The notes beneath the pieces were generated by a model. That model did not search any database and was not told where the DNA came from. It saw nothing but the letters and a program-made list of their open reading frames with translations. This document shows, piece by piece, positions 24,894 to 33,635 of a stretch of DNA of 64,000 bases; positions within the stretch are counted from its first letter, which is position 1, and every line of letters starts with the position of its first letter. Source of the DNA: SZUA-254 sp964596065 (GTDB lineage: Bacteria; Bacteroidota; Ignavibacteria; UBA10030; SZUA-254); NCBI GenBank assembly GCA_964596065.1, contig CAZQSM010000004.1, positions 16,439 to 80,438 on the forward strand. The letters are read 5' to 3'. The position numbers and the translations under genes are program-made.

Positions 24894-25639
24894 CGGGCGC
24901 TGAAGCGTTCGAGGAACGCCACTTCCCCCGGCGAGAGACTCCCGGTCCCGCCGGTGTCGAGCTTCATCATGATCCTCCGGTACTCCTCCCTGTTGACCTC
25001 GTGCATCCCGTCGGTGGCGATCGCCCGCCACCGCTGCAGTGCCACGGGATCGACCACCGGACGCCCGGCTGCCGGCATCGTGACCCTGACCTCCCGCCCC
25101 GGCGCCGCCGACCGGATATAGAGATACCCCCCCAGGAACCCTCCGAGATGGGCGAAATGCGCGATGCCGTCCCCGCCCCCGCCGGCGCCGCCGAACACCG
25201 AGAGGGCCGCCATTCCCGCGACCAGCCAGCGGGCCTCGACGGGCAGGATCCCCCAGATGTAGATCTGTGAGCGGGGCCAGAACCAGGTGAATCCGATCAG
25301 AACGCCGTACACCGCGGCCGACGCCCCGACGATCGCAGCGTCGAACGAAAAGAGGAACGAGAGCGCCGCGCCGGAGAGCCCGCTGACGAAGTAGAGCCAG
25401 AGGAAGCGCCGCTCACCCAGTTCCGCCTCGAGCCGAGGTCCGAAGAAATAGAGCCCCAGCATGTTGAACAGGATGTGCCCGAGTCCCGCGTGGAGGAACA
25501 TGTAGGTGACTGCGGTCCAGGGCCGCAGAAGCGCGTAGGCGGGGACGAACATCAGCTCGCGGTCGATCCCGGGGACCATCGCCGTGACCAGGAACATCAC
25601 CGCGTTCGCGGCGATGATCCGCATGACCCAGGGCGTCAT
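24890..25639 (-). CDS. Rhomboid family intramembrane serine protease
   Basis: 249 residues. Six membrane segments, with Ser107 in GASAAVYG and His164 in AHFAHLGG as the catalytic dyad; LHAGLGHILFNMLGLYFFG gives the conserved His/Asn loop. A C-terminal tail (KLDTGGTGSLSPGEVAFLERF) matches the helical tail common to bacterial rhomboids and only superficially an EF-hand. The ATG overlaps the stop of the membrane Fe-S protein gene by 4 bases, so the two are translationally coupled. Confidence 0.9.
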   Translation of the reverse strand: MTPWVMRIIAANAVMFLVTAMVPGIDRELMFVPAYALLRPWTAVTYMFLHAGLGHILFNMLGLYFFGPRLEAELGERRFLWLYFVSGLSGAALSFLFSFDAAIVGASAAVYGVLIGFTWFWPRSQIYIWGILPVEARWLVAGMAALSVFGGAGGGGDGIAHFAHLGGFLGGYLYIRSAAPGREVRVTMPAAGRPVVDPVALQRWRAIATDGMHEVNREEYRRIMMKLDTGGTGSLSPGEVAFLERFSAR

Positions 25640-27654
25640 CGGCCCGTCCCGGTCTCTCCGACGGCCTCGAGGATGATCTCGGCGATGTCCTTCACCGCGA
25701 CCCGTTCCGAGGCCTCCTTCTCCTTGACGCCGTCGGTCATCATGGTCATGCAGAAGGGACAGGCCGTGCCGATCACGTCGGGCGCGAGCCGGAGCGCCTC
25801 CTCGGTCCGTTCGACGTTGACCCTCTTCCCCGTGCTCTCCTCCATGAACATTCTCGCTCCCCCCGCCCCGCAGCAGAACCCCCGGTCGCGGTTCCGGGGC
25901 ATCTCCGACAATTCGACCCCGGGGACCGACGTGAGGACGTTCCTCGGTTCATCGTAGACCTGGTTGTACCGGCCCAGGTAGCAGGAATCGTGGTAGGTGA
26001 TCTTCGCCCGCTGTTCGCCCGTCAGGCGGAGCTTTCCCGATTCGATCAGGCCGAGGAGGAACCCGCTGTGGTGGACCACTTCGTAGCGCCCGCCCAGCTG
26101 GGGGTACTCGTTCAGGAGGATGTTGAGGCAGTGCGGGCAGGTCGTGACGATCTTCGTCACGCCGTGGCCGTTCAGGACCCGGACGTTTTCCGCCATCAAC
26201 GTCTGCGCGAGGTAGTCGTTCCCGGCCCTGCGCGCCGGGTCGCCGGTGCATTTCTCCTCCGGCCCGAGGATGGCGAAATCGACGCCCGCGATCTTCATGA
26301 GCGTGGCGAAGGCCTTCGTCACCTTCGTGTACCGGGCGTCGTACGCCCCGGCGCAGCCCACCCAGAAGAGGATCCGGTCAGCGCCGGCCGGCGCCGCCGC
26401 CGACATCAGCGGGATGTCGAGTCCCTCCGCCCAGTCGCTCCTCGACGAATGGCTGAAGCCCCAGGGGGTGAAATTGCGTTCGAGGTTCTGGAACGTCGCC
26501 TGCATCTCCTTCGGGAAGCGGGATTCGTTCAGGACGAGATGGCGGCGCATGTCGACGATGGCGTCGACGTGCTCGATCTGCACCGGGCACTCCTGGACGC
26601 AGGCCATGCAGGTCGTGCACGCCCAGAGTTCATCCTCGGTGATGTACCCGTCGACGAGCTGCCGGTCGGCCTCCGGGGCCGCGGCGGCGGCGCCGGCCAC
26701 GAGCCGCGGGGCCTTCTCCACGAGACGCTGGCGAATGTCGACGATGATCTTCTTCGGTGAGAGCGGCTTTCCCGTGTTCGCGGCGGGGCACACGGCGGTG
26801 CAGCGCCCGCATTCCGTGCAGGTATACCCGTCGAGGAGCTGCTTCCAGGTCAGGTCTTCGACGTCGGCCGCTCCGTACCTCGGCAGCGTCTCGTCCTGGA
26901 GGTCCAGGTTTTTCAGCGTCCCGCGGCGGCCGAGCTTCGCGAAGTAGACGTTCGGCACGGAAGAGATGACGTGCAGGTGTTTCGAGTAGGGAAGGTAGTT
27001 CAGGAACCCGAGGACGAGCGCCACGTGAAACCACCAGAAGGCGGTGAACCAGGCCGCGGCGTCGCCGCCCTCACCCCCGTCGAACAGCGAGGCCGCCGCG
27101 GTCGAAACGAAGCGCGCCTCGTTCGCCATCCGCGCGCCGCCCGCGATGTTCGAGCCGTTCTGGCCGAACATCGAGACGATGATCAGCAGGATCCAGAGGA
27201 GGATCAGCGTCGCGTCGAACCGGGAATGCCCACCCACGTCCAGGCGCGCGGGCGGCCTGATGTATCGCCTGAAGAGGGCGAAGATCGTCGAGAGCGCGAC
27301 GAGGAGCCCGATCAGGTCCTGGAGGAAGGCCAGCGGAGGGTAGAGCGGGCCGAGGAAACCGAACGTGAACCCCGGCGCGATCCCCTCCCCGAACGTCTCG
27401 AGGATGGCGCTCAGCAGGATGACGAACCCCCAGAAGATGAAGAAGTGGAGGATCCCGGCGAGCGGTTCCCGGAGGAGCTTCGTCTGTCCGAAGGCCACCG
27501 TCAGCACGTTCCGGAGCCGTTCGACCGGACGGTCCGTCCGCCCCTCCTTTCTGCCGATGCGGAGGTACCCCGCGAGCCGGCGCACGTTCAGGGCGAACAA
27601 GAGCAGCGAACCCGCCAGGACTGCGATGAAGATGAGTGATTCGGTTGCGATCAT
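25636..27654 (-). CDS. Membrane-integrated Fe-S oxidoreductase (NarI-like plus CCG domains)
   Basis: 672 residues. The N-terminal 240 residues form about six transmembrane helices like the cytochrome b-type NarI/HdrE domain. Two [4Fe-4S] motifs follow (CTECGRCTAVCP from Cys279; CTTCMACVQECP from Cys346) and then two CCG domains (WVGCAGAYD, CPHCLN, then CYLGRYN, FCCGAGGARMF). The layout matches heterodisulfide-reductase-related proteins that link flavoproteins such as ETF to the quinone pool. It is probably an electron-transfer module in the inner membrane; the partner flavoprotein is not in the window. It sits between phzF and a rhomboid. Confidence 0.85.
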   Translation of the reverse strand: MIATESLIFIAVLAGSLLLFALNVRRLAGYLRIGRKEGRTDRPVERLRNVLTVAFGQTKLLREPLAGILHFFIFWGFVILLSAILETFGEGIAPGFTFGFLGPLYPPLAFLQDLIGLLVALSTIFALFRRYIRPPARLDVGGHSRFDATLILLWILLIIVSMFGQNGSNIAGGARMANEARFVSTAAASLFDGGEGGDAAAWFTAFWWFHVALVLGFLNYLPYSKHLHVISSVPNVYFAKLGRRGTLKNLDLQDETLPRYGAADVEDLTWKQLLDGYTCTECGRCTAVCPAANTGKPLSPKKIIVDIRQRLVEKAPRLVAGAAAAAPEADRQLVDGYITEDELWACTTCMACVQECPVQIEHVDAIVDMRRHLVLNESRFPKEMQATFQNLERNFTPWGFSHSSRSDWAEGLDIPLMSAAAPAGADRILFWVGCAGAYDARYTKVTKAFATLMKIAGVDFAILGPEEKCTGDPARRAGNDYLAQTLMAENVRVLNGHGVTKIVTTCPHCLNILLNEYPQLGGRYEVVHHSGFLLGLIESGKLRLTGEQRAKITYHDSCYLGRYNQVYDEPRNVLTSVPGVELSEMPRNRDRGFCCGAGGARMFMEESTGKRVNVERTEEALRLAPDVIGTACPFCMTMMTDGVKEKEASERVAVKDIAEIILEAVGETGTGR

Positions 27655-27668
27655 AATCCGGCCGGTCC

Positions 27669-28574
27669 TTAGTCGTGAACGATCATCTCGCCGCGCAGCA
27701 CGGTGACCGCGGGCCCTCCGATCCGCACGGAGTTCGCCTTCCCGTCCTGCCCCGTGACGTCGACGAAGACCCGGCCCCTCCGGGCGATCGCGTCCCCCTG
27801 TTCGCCCTGGAAGGAGCAGACCCCGTCAGCGGGGGTGAGGAGACCGTGATCGTGGAGGATCACTCCCAGCGGGCCGTGCGAGGAGCCCGTGACGGGATCC
27901 TCGTTGATGCCGCAGTTGGGCGCGAAAAACCTCGAATGGACCTTCGAATCGCGGTCGATCGTCTCGAGCGTGTAGAGGCAGAGCCCCGACAGGTTCCGGG
28001 CCGTGAGGAACGCGGAGATGTTGAGAAAGTTTGGCTTCAGCGTGAAGAGCGTGTGCAGCCTCCTGATCATGACGTACAGGTACGTCTCCTTCATGATCGG
28101 CACCCGGTTGTCGAATTCCACCGACGGGACCGCCAGGAGCCGGACGAGGTCGACCTTCAGGTGCGGCACCTTCTCGAACGCCGGCACGCGCAGGCCGAGG
28201 TAGACGATCGTCGACGATTCCCCCCGCTCGACCTTCACCGGCAGGTTGCCGTCTGCGGTCTCGAGGCTGAACGCGTAGGTTCCGGGGGCGGTCATCCCGA
28301 GGCGTCGCTCCTCCGCGAGCACGTGGAACGCGGCCACCGTCGCGTGGCCGCAGAGCGGGACCTCGACCGTCGGCGTGAACCACCGGACCCTGACGTCGGC
28401 GCCAGGCTTTGTCGGAGGGAGGACGAACGCCGTTTCCGAGAGGTTCATTTCGCGCGCGATCGACTGCATCTGGGCCTGGCTCAGCGCCGCCCCTTCGAGC
28501 ACGACCCCGGCCGGGTTCCCGGTATGGGGAACGGACGTGAACGCGTCAACCTGCCTGATGTCGACCGATATCAT
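27669..28574 (-). CDS. PhzF family isomerase/epimerase-like protein
   Basis: 301 residues from the ATG at 28574. Typical two-lobed PhzF fold: VDAFTSVPHTGNPAGVV at the N terminus, the catalytic Glu in MNLSETAFV, PLCGHATVAA, and INEDPVTGSSHGPLG in the second lobe. PhzF catalyses an isomerisation in phenazine synthesis, but most relatives act on unknown metabolites and no phenazine genes are here. The start overlaps the DUF4905 stop as ATGA. Confidence 0.88.
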   Translation of the reverse strand: MISVDIRQVDAFTSVPHTGNPAGVVLEGAALSQAQMQSIAREMNLSETAFVLPPTKPGADVRVRWFTPTVEVPLCGHATVAAFHVLAEERRLGMTAPGTYAFSLETADGNLPVKVERGESSTIVYLGLRVPAFEKVPHLKVDLVRLLAVPSVEFDNRVPIMKETYLYVMIRRLHTLFTLKPNFLNISAFLTARNLSGLCLYTLETIDRDSKVHSRFFAPNCGINEDPVTGSSHGPLGVILHDHGLLTPADGVCSFQGEQGDAIARRGRVFVDVTGQDGKANSVRIGGPAVTVLRGEMIVHD

Positions 28575-29404
28575 GTGGCACCTGCGGTGGAAAGAGAAAA
28601 TGACCTGATGGTCGTCCGGTTCCTGACGTACACGATCCGGTCGTCCGCCCGGAAAAAGGTCGCGCCCGCCGGCAGCGAGAGCCCGTCGCACACCAGGTCG
28701 CGGAAGAGTATTTCCCCCGTCGGGGCGTCGAGGACGAACAGGTGTTCCCGGAGCGTCCGCGCCTGACCGGCCCCCTGGACCGTCTCGTACCAGTTACTGA
28801 TTTCCGCGCCGCCCACGAGCATCGCGCCGCCCGGTTCGAGCAGTGCTCCTGCCGGAAACGCGCCCGCGACCGTGGGGTGCAGTTCGGGGACGAGGTCCGC
28901 GTTCCCGACGTCGATCCCCCATGTCGTCGCGTGGTCCGGACGGAACGCGGGGAGCTCCCCGGCGGGTACCTCACGGACCACTCCGCCGGTGAGCAGGTCG
29001 ATCTCGTAATACGCCCTGCGATCGAACAGCTCCTTCGACGCGAAGACGGAGCCGCCGCTGGCGAATCCGAATGCGAGGTCGGGGTTCTCCCAGATCGGAT
29101 CGCCGCTCGAAGCATCGATCGCCACGATCTTCCCGTGGTCCGGCATGCTGGGGACCGGATAGTCGTGGAGGAAGAGGATCCCCCCGTGTACGGCTTCGAT
29201 CCCGGTCCACCAGGGCTGCGAAACCCCTTTCCCCTGCCAGTGGACGCGGCCGTCGTCGAGCGAGACGCAGAAGAACGTGACGCGTTTGTTCCCGAGGTCC
29301 CGCGCTTCGCCGATGATCCTCCGGTCCTCGAGTGGGACGATCTTCCATACGTTGGCCCGGGCGTCGTAGTCCCAGAGGCCGCGGACGCCCCTCCCGCTAC
29401 CCAT
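28571..29404 (-). CDS. DUF4905 family protein
   Basis: About 277 residues. Repeating strand-turn units such as VTFFCVSLDDGRVHWQG, WWTGIEAVHGGILFLHDYP, GKIVAIDASSGDPIWENP and EHLFVLDAPTGEILFRD resemble a PQQ-like beta-propeller and match the DUF4905 family as I know it from Bacteroidota. No signal peptide is visible. The ATG at 29404 was chosen for its upstream AGCAGG; an open frame to 29473 would run into the promoter. The biochemical role is unknown. It heads a four-gene unit with phzF, the membrane Fe-S protein and rhomboid. Confidence 0.75.
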   Translation of the reverse strand: MGSGRGVRGLWDYDARANVWKIVPLEDRRIIGEARDLGNKRVTFFCVSLDDGRVHWQGKGVSQPWWTGIEAVHGGILFLHDYPVPSMPDHGKIVAIDASSGDPIWENPDLAFGFASGGSVFASKELFDRRAYYEIDLLTGGVVREVPAGELPAFRPDHATTWGIDVGNADLVPELHPTVAGAFPAGALLEPGGAMLVGGAEISNWYETVQGAGQARTLREHLFVLDAPTGEILFRDLVCDGLSLPAGATFFRADDRIVYVRNRTTIRSFSLSTAGAT

Positions 29405-29444
29405 ACCGTGCCTGCTGATCGATGTGGATGATGATGTCGGTGAT

Positions 29445-29473
29445 AAGATACACATCGAGGGGGGAAATATCAA
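29445..29473 (-). promoter_or_regulatory. Putative promoter of the DUF4905-phzF-FeS-rhomboid unit
   Basis: TTGATA, 17 bases, TATCTT on the minus strand, 40 bases before the ATG at 29404, in an AT-rich gap of about 110 bases. Confidence 0.6.
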
Positions 29474-29516
29474 TTGTTTCCTACGCGTAAATAAATAATT
29501 GCGAAGCCGGCGCGGG

Positions 29517-30167
29517 TCACCCCTGCAATGATGGAGTCAGAGATTTGAGAAATTCCCTCATCCCGGAAAAGGCGGCCCGGCGGTGGCTGATCGCATTTTT
29601 TTCTGCGAAGGAAAGCGAGGCGAACGAAACGTCGTACCCGTCAGGAATGAACAACGGATCATAACCGAACCCTCCCCCCCCGAGCGGCTCGTCGGCGATC
29701 CTCCCGTGGCAGTTCCCCTGCGTGACCTTCTCCATTCCCGGACCGACGCAGGCGGCGACGCATCGGAACCGCGCCCGCCGCGCCGCCGGCCCTCGCGCCC
29801 GCGACAGGAGCGAGAGCAGTTTCCTGTTGTTGTCGTCGTAGGTCGCGTCATCGCCGGCAAAGCGCGCGGAGCGGACACCCGGCGCGCCGCCGAGGAAATC
29901 GACTTCCAGCCCGGAATCATCCGACAGCGTCATGAGGCCGGTCAGCGCGTAGACCGTCCTGGCCTTGATCAGCGCGTTCTCTTCGAGCGTTTCGCCCGTC
30001 TCCGGGATTTCAGGGATCTCCGGGAATGGCGACCGGCCCGGGATACCAGCGATCTCGTCCAGACCGTGGATCGGCGCCGGAAGCGACGACAGGAGGGCGC
30101 GGATCTCCCGGAGTTTCCCCGGATTGCGCGTGGCGAGGATGATCAGACCGGATCCGGGACGGGACAT
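29517..30167 (-). CDS. rdgB: Non-canonical purine NTP pyrophosphatase (RdgB/HAM1)
   Basis: 216 residues. It hydrolyses ITP, dITP and XTP to the monophosphates and so cleans the nucleotide pool. LATRNPGKLREIRALL at the N terminus, ETLEENALIKA, TLSDDSGLEVDFLGGAPGV, GGGFGYDPLFIP and AEKNAISHRRAAF are the family signatures. A short Pro/Glu-rich insert (about residues 44-56) is unusual. The start is fixed at the ATG at 30167, 14 bases after the radA stop. Last gene of the DUF1844-nadK-radA-rdgB unit. Confidence 0.93.
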   Translation of the reverse strand: MSRPGSGLIILATRNPGKLREIRALLSSLPAPIHGLDEIAGIPGRSPFPEIPEIPETGETLEENALIKARTVYALTGLMTLSDDSGLEVDFLGGAPGVRSARFAGDDATYDDNNRKLLSLLSRARGPAARRARFRCVAACVGPGMEKVTQGNCHGRIADEPLGGGGFGYDPLFIPDGYDVSFASLSFAEKNAISHRRAAFSGMREFLKSLTPSLQG

Positions 30168-30181
30168 CGCGGGGCGCCGGG

Positions 30182-31552
30182 TCACCGGAGCAGGTATTCC
30201 CTCAGGTCCTCCACCCGCTCCACGCCGTGGAGGGCGATCCGCCCCTTCGGGGCGTTCCTGAGGTTGTTCAGCGGGAGGATGAAATGCTCGAACCCGAGTT
30301 TGTCCGCCTCCTGGATCCGTTTTTCGATCTGCCCGACGCTCCTGATTTCCCCGCCGAGGCCGATCTCCCCGACCGCGACCGTCTGCGATCCGACGGCGAC
30401 GTCCTTCAGGCTCGAAATGATGGAGGCCGCGATGCCGAGGTCGAGGCCCGGCTCGTCGATGCGGACACCGCCGGCGATGTTCACGAAGACGTCGTATCCC
30501 CCCATGTTCATCCCGAGACGCTTCTCGAGGACTGCCAGGAGGTGGCCCAGGCGCCGGTAATCGAACCCGGTGGTGTTCCGCTGGGGGACGGTAAAGTTCG
30601 TCGACGAAACGAGCGCCTGCACCTCCACGAGGATCGGCCGGGTCCCCTCGAGCGCGGCCACGACGGTGGAACCGGAGGCGCCGACCGAGCGCTCCGAGAG
30701 GAAGACCTCGGACGGGTTGAGGACCTCCCGCAGGCCCGCGGCGCGCATTTCGAACACCCCGATCTCGTTGGTGGAGCCGAAACGGTTTTTCGATGCTCGC
30801 AGGATCCTGTAGGCGAAATGCCGGTCGCCCTCGAACTGGATCACCGTGTCGACCATGTGCTCGATGACCTTCGGCCCGGCGATGAATCCGTCCTTGGTGA
30901 CGTGGCCGATGAGAAAGAGGGGGATGCCGAGCTCCTTGGCCGCCCTCGTCAGGAGGGCCGCCGATTCCCGCACCTGCGCGACGCTTCCCGGCGAGCCGTC
31001 CAGGACAGGACGGTACATCGTCTGGATCGAATCGATCACGATCAGCCCGGGGGCCGATCGCGCGACCACCTCCGCGACCGCGTCCGCGTCGGTTTCCGTG
31101 AAGACCAGGAGGTTCGAGGCGCCGGCGAAACCGAGCCGGCCGGCGCGGAGCTTGATCTGCGTGGGGGATTCCTCGCCCGAAACGTAGAGGATCGGCAGCG
31201 GCGAGATCGCCGCCGCCAGCTGCATCATGAGCGTCGATTTTCCGATCCCCGGGTCCCCGCCGAGCAGCGTGACCGAGCCGGGAACGATACCCCCTCCCAG
31301 CACCCGGTCGAACTCGCCGATCCCCGTCGATAGCCGCGCCCCCTCGGCCGACGCCACCTCCGAGAGGGGCACCGGACGGGCCGCCCCGCGCGAAGGCGCT
31401 GGGCGCGACGCCCGCGGGGGGCTTTTCAGCTCCTCCACGAGTGTGTTCCACCCCTCGCAGTTCGGACAGCGGCCGATCCATCGGGGGGATTCGTATCCGC
31501 ACGCCTGGCAGGCGTAGACCGATCGGGGCTTCGCGGGTCCGGACTTCTTCAG
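30182..31552 (-). CDS. radA: DNA repair protein RadA
   Basis: About 456 residues. A RecA-like helicase acting on recombination intermediates. The zinc finger uses Cys15, 18, 29 and 32, Walker A GGDPGIGKST is at 98-107, the KNRFG motif lies near residue 250, and a Lon-like C-terminal domain follows. No ATG precedes the zinc finger. The chosen start is a CTG overlapping the nadK stop (CTGA), with GGGAGGGAGG 6-15 bases upstream. A GTG 13 codons earlier (31591), inside nadK and without a ribosome site, is the alternative. Confidence 0.93.
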   Translation of the reverse strand: MKKSGPAKPRSVYACQACGYESPRWIGRCPNCEGWNTLVEELKSPPRASRPAPSRGAARPVPLSEVASAEGARLSTGIGEFDRVLGGGIVPGSVTLLGGDPGIGKSTLMMQLAAAISPLPILYVSGEESPTQIKLRAGRLGFAGASNLLVFTETDADAVAEVVARSAPGLIVIDSIQTMYRPVLDGSPGSVAQVRESAALLTRAAKELGIPLFLIGHVTKDGFIAGPKVIEHMVDTVIQFEGDRHFAYRILRASKNRFGSTNEIGVFEMRAAGLREVLNPSEVFLSERSVGASGSTVVAALEGTRPILVEVQALVSSTNFTVPQRNTTGFDYRRLGHLLAVLEKRLGMNMGGYDVFVNIAGGVRIDEPGLDLGIAASIISSLKDVAVGSQTVAVGEIGLGGEIRSVGQIEKRIQEADKLGFEHFILPLNNLRNAPKGRIALHGVERVEDLREYLLR

Positions 31553-32436
31553 CGGCGATCCTCCCTCCCGGTCCGGAGGTCCCTTCCCCACATCAACTTC
31601 GACCGGAGCAGGTCGAAAAACGAACCCTTCCTCCACCGGACGAGCCGGACGACGAACCGGGCGCGCCGGATGGTGCATTCCACCGGGGTCCGGCAGAATT
31701 TTTCCACCTGGCCGTCGGCGGTGATATGGACCTCGGGCGGACCCTCGCGGACGTTGACGCGGACGACGCTGTCGGACGGGATGATCACGGGCCGCGCGGT
31801 CAGCGTGTGGGGGGAAATGGCGACCAGCGTGATCACGTCGCTCTTCGGCGAGACGATCGGCCCCCCGGTGGCGAGGGAATACCCGGTGGAGCCCGTCGGG
31901 GTCGTCACGATGATGCCGTTGGCCTCGTAGGTGACGAGGTAATCGTCGTTCACGTGCGTTTCGAAGTCGATGACGCGGGCCGAGGCGCCCCGGTCGATCG
32001 CGATTTCGTTCAGCGCTGTCAGCGGCTCCGGGTCTCCCCCGACGTACGCCTCCAGGGCGAGGCGTTCCTCGACCTCGTACCGGCCGTTTCCGATGTCGGC
32101 GAGGCATCCCTCGACCTCCGACACCGACACCTCCGCCAGGAAACCAAGCTTTCCGAGGTTGATGCCGAGGATGGGGAGTTCCTTCGGTCCGATCGCCCTC
32201 GCGGCCGCGAGGATCGTCCCGTCCCCGCCGAGCACGATCACCATCGTCGCGCGTTCGAGCAGTTCCCCCATCGGCACGCCGGGTCCCGCCGCGGCGATCC
32301 CCGCGCGGAGCGCGGGCCCCCCGATCTCCTCGTGGACGCAGAAGGGGGCCCCGGTCGAACCGAGCGCCGCGACGAGCGTCGAGAGCACCTTCAGGCTCTC
32401 CGCCTTCGTGGGATTGCCGATGATGCCGTAGGTCAT
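31549..32436 (-). CDS. nadK: NAD kinase
   Basis: 295 residues. It phosphorylates NAD to NADP. The GGDGT motif is at residues 70-74, followed by LGINLGKLGFLAEV, a LNEIAIDRG segment, TPTGSTGYSLATGGP and ISPHTLTARP, all typical. The start overlaps the stop of the DUF1844 gene as ATGA, and radA begins at its own stop, so the three genes are tightly coupled. Confidence 0.95.
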   Translation of the reverse strand: MTYGIIGNPTKAESLKVLSTLVAALGSTGAPFCVHEEIGGPALRAGIAAAGPGVPMGELLERATMVIVLGGDGTILAAARAIGPKELPILGINLGKLGFLAEVSVSEVEGCLADIGNGRYEVEERLALEAYVGGDPEPLTALNEIAIDRGASARVIDFETHVNDDYLVTYEANGIIVTTPTGSTGYSLATGGPIVSPKSDVITLVAISPHTLTARPVIIPSDSVVRVNVREGPPEVHITADGQVEKFCRTPVECTIRRARFVVRLVRWRKGSFFDLLRSKLMWGRDLRTGREDRR

Positions 32437-32816
32437 CGGCTGCTCCCGGACCCGGGAGCGGGAGGGTCGGGCGCCGGAGATTCGGGATCGTGAGGCCCGG
32501 GTGCCGTAGAGCCGGGCGCCGGAGGCCCGGGCGCCGGAGGGGCGGGCGCCGCCGGCTTCGACGCCTCGTCGACGTAATTCAGCCTGAGGTCCCGGAGGAG
32601 CGTCGTAAACATCTGTTCCTCGGAGGGAGAGAGGTTACCCTTCATCCTCCTGTGCAAGACGTCGAGGATGTCGATCGAAATCCGCGCCTGGTCGAGGTCG
32701 CGCTCCACGGTCCCGGTCACGGGGCTCCGGAGCTTCCCCATCTGCTGGAGGGCGGCGGTCTGAAACATCAGCGCGACCTGCGTCAGCAGGAGTTCGTCTT
32801 TTTCCCGTTCGTTCAT
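32433..32816 (-). CDS. DUF1844 family protein with proline-rich tail
   Basis: About 127 residues. The N-terminal 75 residues (LLLTQVALMFQTAALQQMGK, ARISIDILDVLHRRMKGNLS, MFTTLLRDLRLNYVDE) match DUF1844, a small helical family of unknown function. The last 45 residues are a repetitive Pro-Ala-Pro-Gly low-complexity tail, absent from the core family. The ATG at 32816 was preferred to 32837, which lies inside the promoter candidate. Confidence 0.8.
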   Translation of the reverse strand: MNEREKDELLLTQVALMFQTAALQQMGKLRSPVTGTVERDLDQARISIDILDVLHRRMKGNLSPSEEQMFTTLLRDLRLNYVDEASKPAAPAPPAPGPPAPGSTAPGPHDPESPAPDPPAPGSGSSR

Positions 32817-32836
32817 CGTCGTGTGCTGTGGTTTCA

Positions 32837-32865
32837 AGTGTATACAAAATGGGCGTGAATATCAA
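32837..32865 (-). promoter_or_regulatory. Putative promoter of the DUF1844-nadK-radA-rdgB unit
   Basis: TTGATA, 17 bases, TACACT on the minus strand, about 20 bases before the ATG at 32816. Its -35 overlaps the 3' end of the preceding glycosyltransferase gene. Confidence 0.55.
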
Positions 32866-33635
32866 CGTGGCGGAGCCATGCTCCGTTCCGCCAGCTTCGC
32901 GTATTTCACGAAGACGTATGACGCCGAGAGCAGGCAGAGCGTGAGCCCGTGCACGCCGTCCAGGAACCCGAGCCGGAAGAAGTACATTTTCAGGAACTGG
33001 AACGGCGGCCTGAGGACGAGGTCGGAGATCGAGGCCCGGCGGCCCCGCTCCAGGAGGTCCTCCGCTCCGAGCGTCGTGTACCGGTCGAACTTGCTGAAGT
33101 AGTGGAACAGGTTGTCGTCGGTGTGATGCTCGAGGTCATTCCGGAGCCTGCCCGGCTCGCCGTCGAACAGCAGCCGTTCGTGCACGCGGGCCGCGTCGTA
33201 CCGTGCCTCCCCGTTCCTGAACAGCCGGGGGACGAATCCGGGATACCACCCGCAGTGGCGGATCCAGCGGCCGAGGAAATAGGCCCGCCTCGCCACCTCG
33301 TACACCCCCGGCGCGGTGCGGGCAGCGCCCGAGACGATCCCGCCGATCTCCCCGGCCAGCCCGGGAGTGACCCGCTCGTCGGCGTCGACGACCAGGACCC
33401 ATTCCCCCGTCGCGCGATCCAGCGCCTCGTTCCTGGCGTGGCCGTACCCCTTCCAGGGCGCGACGACAACCTCCGCGCCCCGTTCACGCGCGATGGCGGC
33501 CGTGCGGTCCGTGCTGCCCGAATCGAGGACGATGACCTCGTCCGCCCATCCGAGCGCATCAAGGCAGGGGCCGATGTTCCGCTCTTCGTTCAGCGTGATG
33601 ACGATCGCGGTGAGGGTCCGGGGCCGGATCGTCAC
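32862..33635 (-). CDS. Glycosyltransferase family 2 (WaaE/KdtX-like)
   Basis: 257 residues. ITLNEERNIGPCLDAL, VIVLDSGSTDRTAAIA and the DAD motif VVDADERV are diagnostic of GT2 fold A enzymes. The distal part (GWYPGFVPRLFRNGEARYD, VHERL) matches WaaE-like lipopolysaccharide core glucosyltransferases. The GTG start overlaps the ligase stop as GTGA. It is a close paralogue of the gene at 37551-38372. Donor sugar and acceptor are not predictable. Confidence 0.88.
   Translation of the reverse strand: MTIRPRTLTAIVITLNEERNIGPCLDALGWADEVIVLDSGSTDRTAAIARERGAEVVVAPWKGYGHARNEALDRATGEWVLVVDADERVTPGLAGEIGGIVSGAARTAPGVYEVARRAYFLGRWIRHCGWYPGFVPRLFRNGEARYDAARVHERLLFDGEPGRLRNDLEHHTDDNLFHYFSKFDRYTTLGAEDLLERGRRASISDLVLRPPFQFLKMYFFRLGFLDGVHGLTLCLLSASYVFVKYAKLAERSMAPPR

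Noticed and set aside
24890..24960. EF-hand in the C-terminal tail of the second rhomboid
   Set aside because: Positions 3 and 5 of the loop lack acidic residues; the segment matches the common helical tail of bacterial rhomboids.
32437..32580. Minisatellite repeat
   Set aside because: The GC-rich repetition encodes the Pro-Ala-Pro-Gly tail of the DUF1844 protein and keeps the frame, so it is protein low complexity, not an independent repeat element.
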